Shown piece after piece: positions 31,128 through 54,100 of a stretch of 64,000 nt of DNA. Numbering within the stretch: position 1 is the stretch's first letter; each line of letters starts with the position of its first letter. A model generated the notes under the pieces. It made no database searches, was not told the DNA's origin, and saw only the letters and a program-made list of their open reading frames with translations. The translations under genes and the position numbers were made by a program. This stretch comes from Diadophis punctatus similis (taxonomy: Eukaryota > Chordata > Lepidosauria > Squamata > Dipsadidae). Location of the stretch: assembly GCA_023053685.1 (NCBI GenBank), contig JALIGW010000003.1:50549996-50613995 (forward strand), given 5' to 3'.

Positions 31128-31770
31128 GAGTATAAGACGCACCTAGATTTTAGAGGAGGAAAACAAGGAAAAAAGTATTCTGAACCAAATGGTGCAGTAA
31201 TATATTATTTAATAAAATACCAGTGTAGCAGAATACTTTTTACAACCATGTACACTTTTTACAACCATGTATACTTTTTACAAACTTCAAACTTGACAGC
31301 TTTAAGACTAGTGGACTTCAACTCCCAGAATTCCTCCTCCAGTCATGCTAGATGGGGTAATTAGAAGGCAAAAACGCCCCAATTTTTGCAAAAAACTGCC
31401 CGTTTTGCACTCATTTTTTTGCAAAAACAGGGCATGCATAGGATCTAGGAAGCCTGCAGTGGACTCCTAGGGGGTGGGGGAAGGCAAAAACGCCCCAATT
31501 TTTGAAAAAAACGGCCCATTTTTCGCTCATTTTTTTGCAAAAACAGGGCATGCAAAGGATCTGGGAAGCCTGCAGAGCACTCCTAGGGGGTGGGGGAAGG
31601 CAAACCCCCCCATTTTTGCAAAAAACCCCGGCCCGTTTTTTGCAAAAATTGGATGCGGCGGCGGCGCTTCGGGAGGCTAAAGATTGCTGTATTCGGTGTA
31701 TAAGACGCACCGACATTTCCACCCTCTTTTGGGGGGCAAAATGGTGCATCTTATACTCCGAAAAATACGG
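31128..31770. mobile_element. TA-flanked MITE with CCGTATTTTTC ends and internal expansion
   Basis: Inverted ends CCGTATTTTTCAGAGTATAA and the complementary ttatactccgaaaaatacgg are each flanked by TA, suggesting Tc1/mariner-type origin. The interior holds half of a palindromic hAT MITE (about 31285-31335) and a 116-bp tandem repeat. No transposase frame. Confidence 0.65.
31365..31650. repeat. 116-bp tandem repeat, about 2.4 copies
   Basis: Units begin aaggcaaaaacgcccc at 31365 and 31481 and a variant at 31597, each followed by the tttttgcaaaa...gggcatgca...gcctgcag...actcctagggggtggggg pattern. The spacing is 116 bp. Confidence 0.8.
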
Positions 31771-32094
31771 TAATTGGAAGTAGTTTGCCATTGCCTGTTT
31801 CTAGGGTTGAGAGAGTAAGATTGGCCCAAGGTTAATCAGCTGGCTGTATGCCTAAGGTGGGACTAGAAATATTGTCTCTTTGTTTCTAGGCTTTGTTTCT
31901 AGACCACTACATCAAACTCTCTCTCCCTATGAAATATGAGGGCCTTTTATTAGTGCAATAGAACAGGGCCCAGTTTCGATTCAATTCTGGTCTCCCACTC
32001 CCTATCTTAAGATATTGATCTGGACGTTTTCTTTTTCTTTTGTAGATTTAATAGCAAAAGGATGTGTTGGAAGTAACCAACCACAAATTTAATA

Positions 32095-33333
32095 ATGTCT
32101 GCTGTTCTGAAGCGGTTGTGTTACATTGGATTCCATGTTCTCCAGGGCCAACAGCTGGCCAGTCACCTGGTGCAAAGGTTTGGCTTTGAGCTGTTTGCTA
32201 TACGGGAAGCAGAGAGGAAGAGGCAGCAGGCTTTCCGAAGAGGAGATGCTGTTTTTGTCGTCAATGAAGAGCGGGAGCTGACTGAGAAAAACTTTTCATC
32301 TTCAGATTTGCCTTCAGACTGCTATAAGCATAAGGGGATCCTGTATGATGTGAACCTGCAGTACAGAGTCAGTACAGCTTCCAATATTTGCTTTGAGGTA
32401 GAGGATGTCCCTGGAATCTCCCGAAATCTACAAGAGAAAGGCTGCAAGATCCTTATTCCTCCCACCACTGAAGCAGATGAAAATGGCTTTGTTACTTACT
32501 CTGTAGTGATGTCCATTGTGGGCAATGTCAGCCATACTTTTCTTGACCGATCCCAGTATGGTGGGCCATTCCTGCCTGGTTTCTGTGAAGTTGAAGTTTC
32601 CCCCAAGAAATTCCAGGAGAAGGAAACAGTACATTTTGACCACATCACCTATGCCTGTCTGCAAGGTAGCTCACAAGCTGTGCTGGACTGGTACAAAAAC
32701 TGTTTTGGTTTCCAGCGCTTCTTCATCCACCATCAAGATGATGCGGCAGAAGGCTTTCGAATTCAAGGGGAAGACATGGGCCTTCGTCTTACTGCCATGC
32801 AATACAACGACGATCAATTGTCATCCTTTGAGCCCAACTGTAAATTTGTTCTGGCTGAGTCACTGCCAAGGCAAAGGATGGGCCAGGTGGACACTTTCTT
32901 ACAGCAGCATGAAGGAGCTGGCATCCAGCATGTGGCCCTTTATACTACAGACATTGTAAGGACTGCTGCAGCCATGGCAAAGTCAGGAGTAAGCTTTTTC
33001 AAACCACCCGTATCATATTACAATGAGAAAAGCAAAGAGGAGCAGATGCAGCAAGTTGGGCAAGATCTTCAGCTCCTGAAAGACTACGGCATCCTTTTTG
33101 ATGCAACAATAGGTGACACAGGACAGAACAATAGCCCTAGCCTGCTTGAGAAGCAATACCTGATGCAGATCTTCACTAAGCCTCTTTTTACAGAAGAGAC
33201 CTTCTTCATAGAACTCATTGAGCGCCATGGGGCTGCAGGTTTCGGTGAGGGGAATGTCCGTGCTCTTTGGAAATCTGTACAGGATTATATGGATCAGCAG
33301 CAAAGGCCCACTCTACTCGAGAACGAAGGCTGA
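32095..33333 (+). CDS. HPDL: 4-hydroxyphenylpyruvate dioxygenase-like protein
   Basis: 412 aa in a single coding exon, as in human HPDL (371 aa from memory). The match runs end to end: GDAVFVVNE, GGPFLPGF, FVLAESLP, GIQHVALYT, FFKPPVSYY and FTEETFFIELIERHGAAGFG. Two vicinal-oxygen-chelate domains; the expected Fe(II) ligands are His183, His279 and Glu373. It is longer than the human protein mainly through an insert around residues 65-90. HPDL is a mitochondrial protein reported to act on 4-hydroxyphenylpyruvate or mandelate-type chemistry towards the coenzyme Q headgroup. The ATG (context aataATGtct) lies 49 nt after a 3' splice acceptor at 32045, so a 5' UTR intron exists. AATAAA is at 33389-33394. 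Confidence 0.97.
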   Translation: MSAVLKRLCYIGFHVLQGQQLASHLVQRFGFELFAIREAERKRQQAFRRGDAVFVVNEERELTEKNFSSSDLPSDCYKHKGILYDVNLQYRVSTASNICFEVEDVPGISRNLQEKGCKILIPPTTEADENGFVTYSVVMSIVGNVSHTFLDRSQYGGPFLPGFCEVEVSPKKFQEKETVHFDHITYACLQGSSQAVLDWYKNCFGFQRFFIHHQDDAAEGFRIQGEDMGLRLTAMQYNDDQLSSFEPNCKFVLAESLPRQRMGQVDTFLQQHEGAGIQHVALYTTDIVRTAAAMAKSGVSFFKPPVSYYNEKSKEEQMQQVGQDLQLLKDYGILFDATIGDTGQNNSPSLLEKQYLMQIFTKPLFTEETFFIELIERHGAAGFGEGNVRALWKSVQDYMDQQQRPTLLENEG

Positions 33334-33388
33334 CAGAATCTTCTTTATGTTCTGCTCAGAGGCGTCTTGAACTGCAAGATGGGCAGCA

Positions 33389-33394
33389 AATAAA
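33389..33394 (+). terminator. HPDL: AATAAA polyadenylation signal of HPDL
   Basis: AATAAA lies 56 bases after the stop codon, at a normal distance for a short 3' UTR. Later signals cannot be excluded. Confidence 0.55.
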
Positions 33395-33395
33395 T

Positions 33396-34155
33396 TTGAT
33401 AAATTATAGCTAAATAATATAGTGTTTCCTCAGATTTGTTAACATAGGATTAATGCCCATGTTAGAACAAAGCATATGGACTGATTTGGTTCAAATATGT
33501 ACTTGCATTTTGCATGGTCAATGCCGGTTTGGATTAGAGAGTGTCCAAGTGACCTGGAGACCATCTAATTAGAACCCATGCATGCTTGATGAGAACTGAA
33601 ACCTGACCGTAGCACTTGAAAGCACGTAGGTTTTTGCCTTGCTAGTTGAACTACTGAATTGGTAATTTATTTTTCTTTAACAAAGTATAAAGGCCTAAGG
33701 GAATGGCTGTTATATTTTCCCTAGGGAGAGAGAAATGCTGTCTATATTAGAATAAGTAACTGCTATCTGCAGAACCACCCCCCCCCCCCGTGTCTTTGGG
33801 ACCATGGAGTTCAAATCTGAAAAGGTGCAAGATTCCTGTTGCTTAACTACAGTACTCTTAGTCAAGAAAGTTACTAAGTTAGGTAAGAAAAAGTCTCAAT
33901 GAAAACAACCAAGCTCTGAAGATACAAAGAGCAAACTGGAGACTACATATTCTCTTACTATTGGAAGAAAATCAGTTCTCTCTGTTCTTACCTACTTGCA
34001 TCCTCCAAATTTGGTGTTAATGGACAAATAGGAGGCAAGGGTTATCTGTTAGCCAGTCTCACATGAATCAGAACATCTTTTAAACTATCAGAACATGGAA
34101 CCACAGGGAATCTTTAGCATAGATCCAAGCATTTATATACAGATGGAATGTAGAA
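33396..34155. other. HPDL 3' flank, nothing recognised
   Basis: Contains a poly-C run (about 33777-33789). No gene or clear repeat seen. Confidence 0.4.
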
Positions 34156-35040
34156 TAGAATAGAATTCTTTATTGGCCAAGTGTGATTGGACTCACAAGG
34201 AATTTGTCTTTGGTGCATATGCTCTCAGTGTACATAAAAGAAAAGATACATTTGTCAAGAATCATGAGGTACAACACTTAATGATTGTCATAGGGTACAA
34301 ATAAGCAATCAGGAAACAATCAATATTAATATAAATCGTAAGGATACAAGCAACAAGTTACAGTCATGCAGTCATAAGTGGGAGGAGATGGGTAATAGGA
34401 ATGATGAGAAAAACTAATAGTAATAGTAATGCAGCCTAGTGAATAGTTTGACAGTGGTGAGGGAATTATTTGTTTAGCAGAGTGATGTCGTTCTGGAAAA
34501 AACTGTTCTTGTGTCTAGTTGTCTTGGGTGTGGAGTGCTCTATAGCGATGTTTTGAGGGTAGGAGTTGAAACAATTTATGTCCAGGATGTGAGGGGTCAG
34601 TAAATATTTTCACAGCCGTCTTTTTGACTCGTGCAGTATACAGGTCCTCAATGGAAGGCAGGTTGGCAGTAATTGTTTTTTCTGCAGTTCTGATTATCCT
34701 CTGAAGTCTGTGTCTGTCTTGTTGGGTTGCAGAACCGAACCATACAGTTATAGAGGTGCAGATGACAGACTCAATAATTCTTCTGTAGAACTGTATCAGC
34801 AGCTTCTTGGGCAGTTTGAGCTTCCTGAATTGGCACAGAAAGAACATTCTTTGTTGTGCTTTTTTGATGACGTTTTTGATGACCATTTTAGGTCTTGAGA
34901 TATGATAGAACCTAGAAATTTGAAGGTCTCTACTGTTGATACTGTGTTGTCTAGTATTGTAAGAGGTGGTAGAATGGGAGGGTTTCTCCTAAAGTCTATC
35001 ACCATTTCTACGGTTTTGAGTGTGTTAGTTGTTCAACCTC
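34156..35040 (-). mobile_element. CR1/L3-like LINE tail (arm 1 of a head-to-head pair)
   Basis: Minus frames 34796-35005 (TVETFKFLGSIISQDLKW) and 34515-34886 (LQRIIRTAEKTITANLPSIE, DPSHPGHKLFQLLPSKHRY) are the C-terminus of a Jockey-superfamily reverse transcriptase in two overlapping frames. The 3' end is at 34156, with an (AATAG)n-like start (tagaatagaatagaattc). From memory, snake CR1/L3 elements with AATAG tails are known as microsatellite seeders. Confidence 0.75.
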
Positions 35041-35074
35041 CCGTTTGTATGCAGTTTCACCGTTGTCTTGAATG

Positions 35075-35630
35075 AGACCAATCTGCAACCCAACAAGACA
35101 GACACAGACTTCAGAGGATAATCAGAACTGCAGAAAAAACAATTACTGCCAACCTGCCTTCCATTGAGGACTTGTATACTGCACGAGTCAAAAAGAGGGC
35201 CGTGAAAATATGTACTGACCCCTCACATCCTGGACATAAATTGCTTCAACTCCTACCCTCAAAATGTCGCTATAGAGCACAGCACACCAAGACAACTAGA
35301 CACAAGAACAGTTTTTCCCCGAACGCCATCACTCTGCTAAACAAATAATTCCCTCACCACTGTCAAACTATTCACTAGGCTGCATTATTATTACTATTAG
35401 TTTTTCTCATCGTTCCTATCACCCATCTTCTCCCACTTATGACTGTATGACTGTAACTTGTTGCTTGTATCCTTACGATTTATATTCAGATTGTTTCCTG
35501 ATTGCTTACTTGAACCCTATGACAACCATTCTTGACAAATGTATCTTTTCTTTTATGTACACTGAGAGCATATGCACCAAAGACAAATTCCTTGTGTGTC
35601 CAATCACACTTGGCCAATAAAGAATTCTAT
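35075..35630 (+). mobile_element. CR1/L3-like LINE tail (arm 2, opposite orientation)
   Basis: Nearly identical to the reverse complement of 34156-34740, beginning caacccaacaagacagacac and running to ttggccaataaagaattcta. It has its own (TTCTA)n tail. Together the arms make an inverted repeat of about 560 bp with a roughly 330-bp spacer. Confidence 0.8.
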
Positions 35631-35684
35631 TCTATTCTATTCTATTCTATTCTATTCTATTCTATTCTATTCTATTCTATTCTA
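35623..35684. repeat. (TTCTA)n pentanucleotide microsatellite, about 12 units
   Basis: Perfect run of TTCTA units directly at the LINE 3' end. Confidence 0.95.
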
Positions 35685-35689
35685 ATCAC

Positions 35690-36900
35690 TGTTGTATCAT
35701 CTGCAAACTTCAGTAGTTTAACAGTTTACCATCTGAAGAAGATGCTGATTAAACCAGCCAAAGCCTTACATTGTGCAAACATACTGTTGCTATGATGTAA
35801 CTGCATTTGACCTAACCACTGTGAAAACTCATTCCGCTGTAATGTTTTCACAATATTTAAAGCAGTAGCGGGTCAGTAGGATTTGTTTCTGCATAAGGGT
35901 TTTTGTAGTATGTCTTAATCATAGTCTACCATAAAAATATTTTAGAATATTTTTAATGTTTAGATAACAGTGTATTAGCAGCATGCAATAATTACATCAT
36001 AAGTTCAGAAGCAGTCTGTGTAAGGATCTTCTTTGATGCCAGTTACCATAGGCTGTTCATTAGAAATATGAATAGCAACACTGATTATTGTAGAAATGCA
36101 CTTTGCCCAGTGTAATACTTGAATTATTGCAATATTTGATTATCCATTTGGTTGTTACAGAGAATCCTTAACTGTAATTGATGGTGGTTGCCGTAATAGT
36201 ATATTGCCTGTATTTCTACTTCTAGTAATGGGTAATACCTCTAGTCATGTAGCTATTATTATGCTATTTACACTCCTAAAAAAGTGAAAAAAAACCTGAC
36301 TTAATCTTTATCTAATATGAAGAACTATGAATAAATGTTGTGATTCTCAAAACATATTGCTAATAAATCTTAATATATTTCCAACATTGGCTCAGTAGTT
36401 CTGTAGAAAGGCTCTTATTTCAGAATCCATTGAATATGAAGATTTACTCAGTTCATTTCTTTAGATGTTATTGGAAAGTATCCATAGTTTAATTAACTTA
36501 GTGGTTACTCCTATTAACGAAGTATTGGTCACATCCACTTGCTGTTACTGAATGCTACTGAAAGTGGTGGTGAAGTGATAACTGCTCTGTCTAGTATGTT
36601 TTCCTGCCCACAAATATCTACCATACCTATTTCTTGTCCAAATATAGTTCTATTTGTTGGATGTTCTTGAATATATTGCCTTGGATAGCAGAGTCATGTT
36701 TCTCCTTGCTAGAACAAGTGAAACAAATCACCTTAAAAACCAGAATGGATTATAACTCCATACACTGTATTTTGATTTGAGGATCAGGGGGATCAATTCA
36801 CTTTTCAACACCTCATTCTCATAAATTTAATAAGTTTTGGGAAAACAGCTAAAAATGGAAGCTCACTAGTTTTTTTAAAAAAGTAAAGGTTTTATTAGTG
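35690..36900. other. intergenic, nothing recognised
   Basis: AT-rich sequence between HPDL and MUTYH with no exon, RNA gene or clear repeat. Part of the right end may be MUTYH 3' UTR. Confidence 0.4.
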
Positions 36901-37458
36901 AAGCCACAGTTATAAAACAAGACATTTCAAGCATTAAAGTAGTTGATCATACAGGAAAATAGCAAGCAATACAAAGTAGCGTGTAGGCAAACAATGATTA
37001 TTCAGGTACCTGATCCCAAAAGAAACTGGCTCTAAAAAATAATCCTTATCCTGCTTTGTCACATTCTTTCAATGTGCCATATCCCAAAACATCTGCTAGT
37101 TGGTAGCTTTTCTTTGGCACAACTTGAATTGTGGTTGGGCATGCAATGTTAAGAGCAGTGCCTATTTAATAAGTCATTTAGCAAATGAGTAGGAAATCAA
37201 ATGACACCATCACAGCATTATGCTTCAGTATCTCACACCATCCATACTGGGCAGACATATGTCCCTAGAGGACCCTATTCACAAGCCCTTCAAAAAAAAT
37301 GATTGATCCAGATTTCAGAATACTGGGAGTGCAAAGATGTACACGCTTCATGTTTTTTCTATATTGTGCCTGAACTTGCCGTCAGCTATTGAGACCAGTT
37401 CTAAGAAACGAATGCAAAGAAAGCAGCTTCTTGGAAGAACTACTCTGTTCTTCAGGCT

Positions 37459-48716
<11,258 letters not shown>

Positions 48717-48723
48717 TGCCAAG

Positions 48724-51160
48724 CTAGGGAGAGCATAAAGTATGTTATCATTAGATTAAATCAAACTCTTTCTAAATCTAAATGTAACAATTTGTGCAAC
48801 TCTTTATATAAATACTCTGAATTGTACCAAATTTAGTATGCAAACAGATAATCACAAATTACAAATGTGAAATTTGTAAAATTTCTGAAAAATCTGAATC
48901 TGAAAAAATATGCTGTAAGGAGAAATCAGGGCTACAAATGGGAATCTTTTTTTATTCTTGAAACGGATTCACCTACTCACATAAGAGAGGTGAAAATTTC
49001 AAAGCTTGTACAGTGACTTCACAGTGCAAATAAAGATTGTCTTCCCCCCTCCTATATAGAATATAATATAATTTATAAATAAACCCTATATAAAAATAAA
49101 ATTACACCAGGCAGTCTTCCCCTGTGGCAACCAAATCCCACTTTTCGAAGAATGTGATTTCCCTTCAATAACCTAAATTAATGCAGACTATTCTAGCTTT
49201 CCATGCCTAACAAAGCCGTCGGCTGCTCTCACCACGTGCCAACAACATCCGTGGAGGAGGATTGTTTTGTTCTTACACGCTCAAAAATGGAACAATTATT
49301 AGAAAACAGACGTCCTTTCAAAGGAGGCATACAACGTTTCTTTTTTCCCCTTTCCCTCTCATCTGTACGGCTCTTTGTAGCCCCAGAGCCGTCACGGAAA
49401 CGCTACCGGCTGACTGTGCACACAAACGGAACAAACCACGAGCTACACAAACAGCAGATTGAAAAGGAAAGGGATGTACAACGCCCACCAACCACAGTGC
49501 AACTGTAAGAAGCACAAAAGCCTATGCTCTCCAATGGTTACTTTTCCTTTTATCGATAAATATCCCTCTTTGGGCAGAAGTGAAAGTAAAGGACAATTTA
49601 AGGATTTTACCGTACTCACGTGTTTCTTTCCTACAACTGGAGGCAATACACTTTCTAACGTAATTCTTACTCCGTGTACAGAGGTGTGTTTCTAATGAAG
49701 AGAGAGGACGGGGTTCTTCGCAAGTTGCCCTGCAATTAATCAATATTTCAAGCAGCAAATAAGCCCGAGACTTAGTTTGTGTTGTCCTGCAGGTTTTGCG
49801 ATTTGGAGGCGCGAAGTTTTAATTAGGCGGAAGCATTGGGGAGGAGCAGAGACTAACTCTTTTTCCAGATCGTTTTTATAAATCATACCGCCAGGTTTTA
49901 TTTACGTAGAAGTCACTTTTCTTTTTTTCCAGTGATTGATTGAAAAACTAAGATCTTAGTAACTAAAGCCCGTTAGGAAAAGAATTAATCCTTGTTAAGC
50001 TAGCGATGTTCATTTGATGAAAAAAAACCCAAATGTCAGCATGCCAGTTTATGCTTATGTATAGTGTGATTGCCTGGCTTGATATTATTTTGTAATTCAC
50101 ATATTTTATGCTTATACCGCTAATTTTTTTTAAAACACTGATTTGTTGATAAGACTGCAATGGAAAATCTCTCCTCCCACTCGGCAATTTTTGTAAAAGA
50201 CTGAATTGAAAAGTCTTGCCCGCTGCCAAGTCCGAATATGATATTTAAAAAATAGTTTTTAAATGCATACTTGCATCTATTCTCGGCTTGTGGGGGATCT
50301 GCTTGCAAAGTGGGCTGGATGTAGCGTTTACCCTAATATGCCGCAAAATGAAATTTTCTGATGGCCTCGGAAGTTGGGTTTAATAATTATTTTTTTAAAT
50401 CTGCAGAAAGCCCCACAGTTGCTAAATATATTACCCCATCGCGTGCGAAAAACTTTTAAAGCATCTGGTTTAGGGAAGCTGGAATACTCATTTTTCTGCT
50501 AATTATATGAATTTGAATGGGACTCCTGTTTAGATAATTTTATAGAACTGCGCTAGCATCCAACGAAAGGCACTTAAAATAGAGAGCTACATATATGCGC
50601 CATCAGCAGGGGAAGGACCCCTGAATTCACAACGCGCCGGAAGTTTAAGGTATCAGCGGCAGGCGAGTTATACTAAGCTTTTAAGGGTAATAGATTGATA
50701 CAGGGATTGATACAGTTGAACGTGAGTTCCGGGATTATGTTTATTTTTATTTTTCTCTCCTATGTGGCTTTCCCCAGGCAGTTTAATACCCAGGAACGTA
50801 GAGAAGATAGCTCTGCCGAACGCAGACTGCTCCCGCTTAGATATTGGCCATTGCAATATATGACTCTTTTTGTTAGAGCTACCATATCAATATTGCACAA
50901 ATCCGAACGACCGGTAGATAGCAAAGAAAGTTTCCTGTATCTCTGCATTTTCTGCAGGTTGTGTGGATTCTTGCAACTCAGACATGTTAACTTTACTTTT
51001 TTGAGCTTTGATGGAAGAGAGGATGTAGATACAGAAAATGTATCAGTTGTTTAAGTTGGTAATCTTTTGCTTATTTTACTTTTTCACCATGGTTTCCCCA
51101 AAACAAAGTTAATAACTGGATTATTAAAATAACATATCATATATGTTTTGTTTCCAACAG
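48724..51160. promoter_or_regulatory. divergent MUTYH/TOE1 interval (shared promoter region)
   Basis: MUTYH (minus) and TOE1 (plus) start head to head here, as I remember for human. Both first visible coding exons begin with 3' splice acceptors (48723/48724 and 51160/51161), so each needs an untranslated or short coding first exon in this interval. I could not place these exons or the start sites. GC-richer, ETS-like patches are at about 49800-49850 and 50630-50660 (gcgccggaagttta). Nothing else recognised. Confidence 0.45.
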
Positions 51161-51170
51161 CTGTATTATA

Positions 51171-54100
51171 ATGGCCTCTTTAAGGGTGCCCGTCATTGAT
51201 GTCCAGGATGACAATTTCAAGGAGCTCTGGCCATCCATGCTTTTGGCTATCAAAACTTCTAACTTTATTGCTGTTGACACAGTGAGTAAAATTGCTCTTT
51301 ATTGGTTTTAACTTTGGAACAAGAGAAAAAGAAAATTGCAATCAGACTCCTGAGAGTAAGGTAAAATTTATCCCTAATTATTTTATGTAGTTGCATCTTC
51401 TACTGAAGACTGAAAGTGTTATCTTTATCCATAGGAACTTAGTGGGCTTGGAACAAGGAAGAGTTTGCTGAATCAGTAAGTACTGTACTACCACTCTTTT
51501 TCTGCTGAAGTAGTACGGTCAAGGTGATACCAAATTCTGAATGATCAATTTTTTAATGTTGGGCCAAATATTTTATTCACAATACTTACCGAATATATTT
51601 CTGTCAGATTTTTAGATAGAAGCATTTAGTAGCTATAGGATGGAATGAATGACTTGATTAATATTTGATAATTTAAGCAATTGACCCTTCTGAAAACATA
51701 GACTATGTTAGCTATAGGCATCATTACATGGGTCTAATACTCTTGGAATTGGGGAGGATCTTTGTCATGTTTAAAGTTAGGGGATGTATTCAGGGTAATG
51801 ACAAGATTCTGTCATCAGATCAGAAATCATACAGAGTATTGGCAGCTGCTTTATAATGATCAGATTATTGGTCCATCTAGCCCTATGTAGACAATACTAA
51901 TGATATTTTCAGGGATTTTCATGCACTCTGCAGATTAAATTATCGGTCTTTGCTTATTATTCAGTTGCCTAATGTTTCTCACAGGTGCATTGAAGAACGA
52001 TATAAAGCGGTTTGCAATGCTGCTAAAACACGCTCTGTTTTGTCTCTTGGAGTTGCTTGTTTTAAACACCTTCCTGACAAGGTATGGTGCTCGTTTTTTG
52101 TCTAGCCCTCTGTTGATATTTCTGTGAGGACAAGATAATCCTACCTTTGATGGAGAATAAATATTGAAGGCAAATCTTAGAAATTTAAATATGATGCCTG
52201 GTGTTACTAGCATTAGTTTATAAAACGTTTGAATTTTTGGGATACTATTGTATTCACATAAAAGAGAGAGAACCCAAATTTAAGACAATTATCCAAAAAA
52301 GAAACAGTAGACAGAAACATCTAACAAATATCTTATTCTGTGTTCAGCTTTCTCAGTTAAGATTGGTTACTGTAGCTGAAATCAATGCTAGAGTTTCTCT
52401 CTGTACAATAAATAAGTACTTGTCATATAAATGTATACGAATGTATGTATGAGACAGACCATACTCCCAATGCAATAGTAATTATGGTCCTCCATTTCAT
52501 TGGATTGGCTTTTATTTTGCAGACAGAGAACACCTATATTTCCCAGATCTACAACTTGACCTTGCTGTGTATGGATGATTATATAATTGAACCACAGTCA
52601 GTCCAATTCCTGGTGCAACATGGCTTTGACTTCAACAAGCAGTATTCTCAGGGCATTCCCTATCATAGGGGAAATGATAAGGTACAAGGATTCCTTAATT
52701 TAAGGACTAAATCTGATGGAAATATAAGAAAGAAACTGGGAAATGGGTTGGGACTTCCTGCCTAGTAGATTTCACAGAATATTTTGGTGAAAGTTTATTC
52801 TCAACATCAGGTCCAAGCTTTTTGACGAAAAAGTCTCATATGATAATAGATGCATACTTGCATCTATTATCTTCAGCTATTGCAAGGAAAGTTACCAGTT
52901 GTGAGATTGGAGACCTTACTGATAAGGCCATATTTAGAGGATGCAGTTGTGGGTTCAACGGTTTAGTTGGTAACTAACAAATGGTAAGCATTGCCTATGC
53001 AATACTTTAGATTATATTGTATTTTCTTTTGATAATAGATCTAGAAGAGATCACTTATGGCATCCTATTTGTCTATCCAAATCTAAAGGACTGTCAGAAG
53101 AAGACTTTCCATAGTGGGACGCCTAAATAACATTGTTTCCATTTTATTTACTCACAGGGAAATGAAAATCGGAGTCAGACAATTCGTACTTTTTTCCTGG
53201 AAATAATTCGAGCAAGAAAACCTATCATTCTGCACAATGGCCTAATTGATTTAGTTTTCCTCTACCAGTGCTTCTATGCCCACTTACCTGACAATCTGGG
53301 CACTTTCACAGCTGATCTTTCAGAGATGTTCCCAGCTGGCATCTATGACACGAAATATGCCTCAGAATTTGAGGCACGTTTTGTAGCTTCTTATCTAGAG
53401 TATGCCTATAAGAAATGGTATGTATCATTTAACAAATAAATGCTGTAAACATCCTGACAGATGTTGCATTGCTCCTCTCCTGTTTTTTGTTTACATATAA
53501 AAAGCTTCCAATATCCATATGACCAAGTAGTCTGAAGGTTAAGGAGATAATTATCCTTATACTGATTGGTCAGTTTTCAAGCAGCTTTAAGATCATTCCA
53601 TTTATGTATATGTTGGGGGCAGCGAACCGGCTGCTTCCGGTTTGGCCCGGTTCGGTGAACAGGTAGCGGCGGCGGTGGGAGGCTCTGCCCACCCACCTGG
53701 GACGCTTCTGCGCATGCATGAGCGAACCGGTAGCGATGGGATTTAGAACTCACTACTGGTTGGGGGCAAATATTTAAATTGAATGTAGTGCTTTTAACTG
53801 TTCTTTTTAAGAACTTTTTCTTTTGTGAAAATATGGGAGGGAAAACTTCATATTTTTGGTTGATTAACTAGCCATTAATTATGATTACCACTGGCTTTAT
53901 TACTCTTCTGAAATGAAATTTAAAATCTTTTTTCACTCTCTGCTCTGATGACTCTACTGATTCAGAATAACACTAAAATATGGCAGGAATTGCATGTCTA
54001 TCTGCTTTCTGTGTTCTCCATGTGTCCTAGAAAACGAGAGATGGAGACAGGAATAATCTTGCTTAGCATGGTAAAATGAAATAGGAATGATAGGAACTTT

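Noticed and set aside
49203..49508. 101-aa ORF in the MUTYH/TOE1 promoter interval
   Set aside because: No family similarity recognised, and neither gene's first exon could be matched to it.
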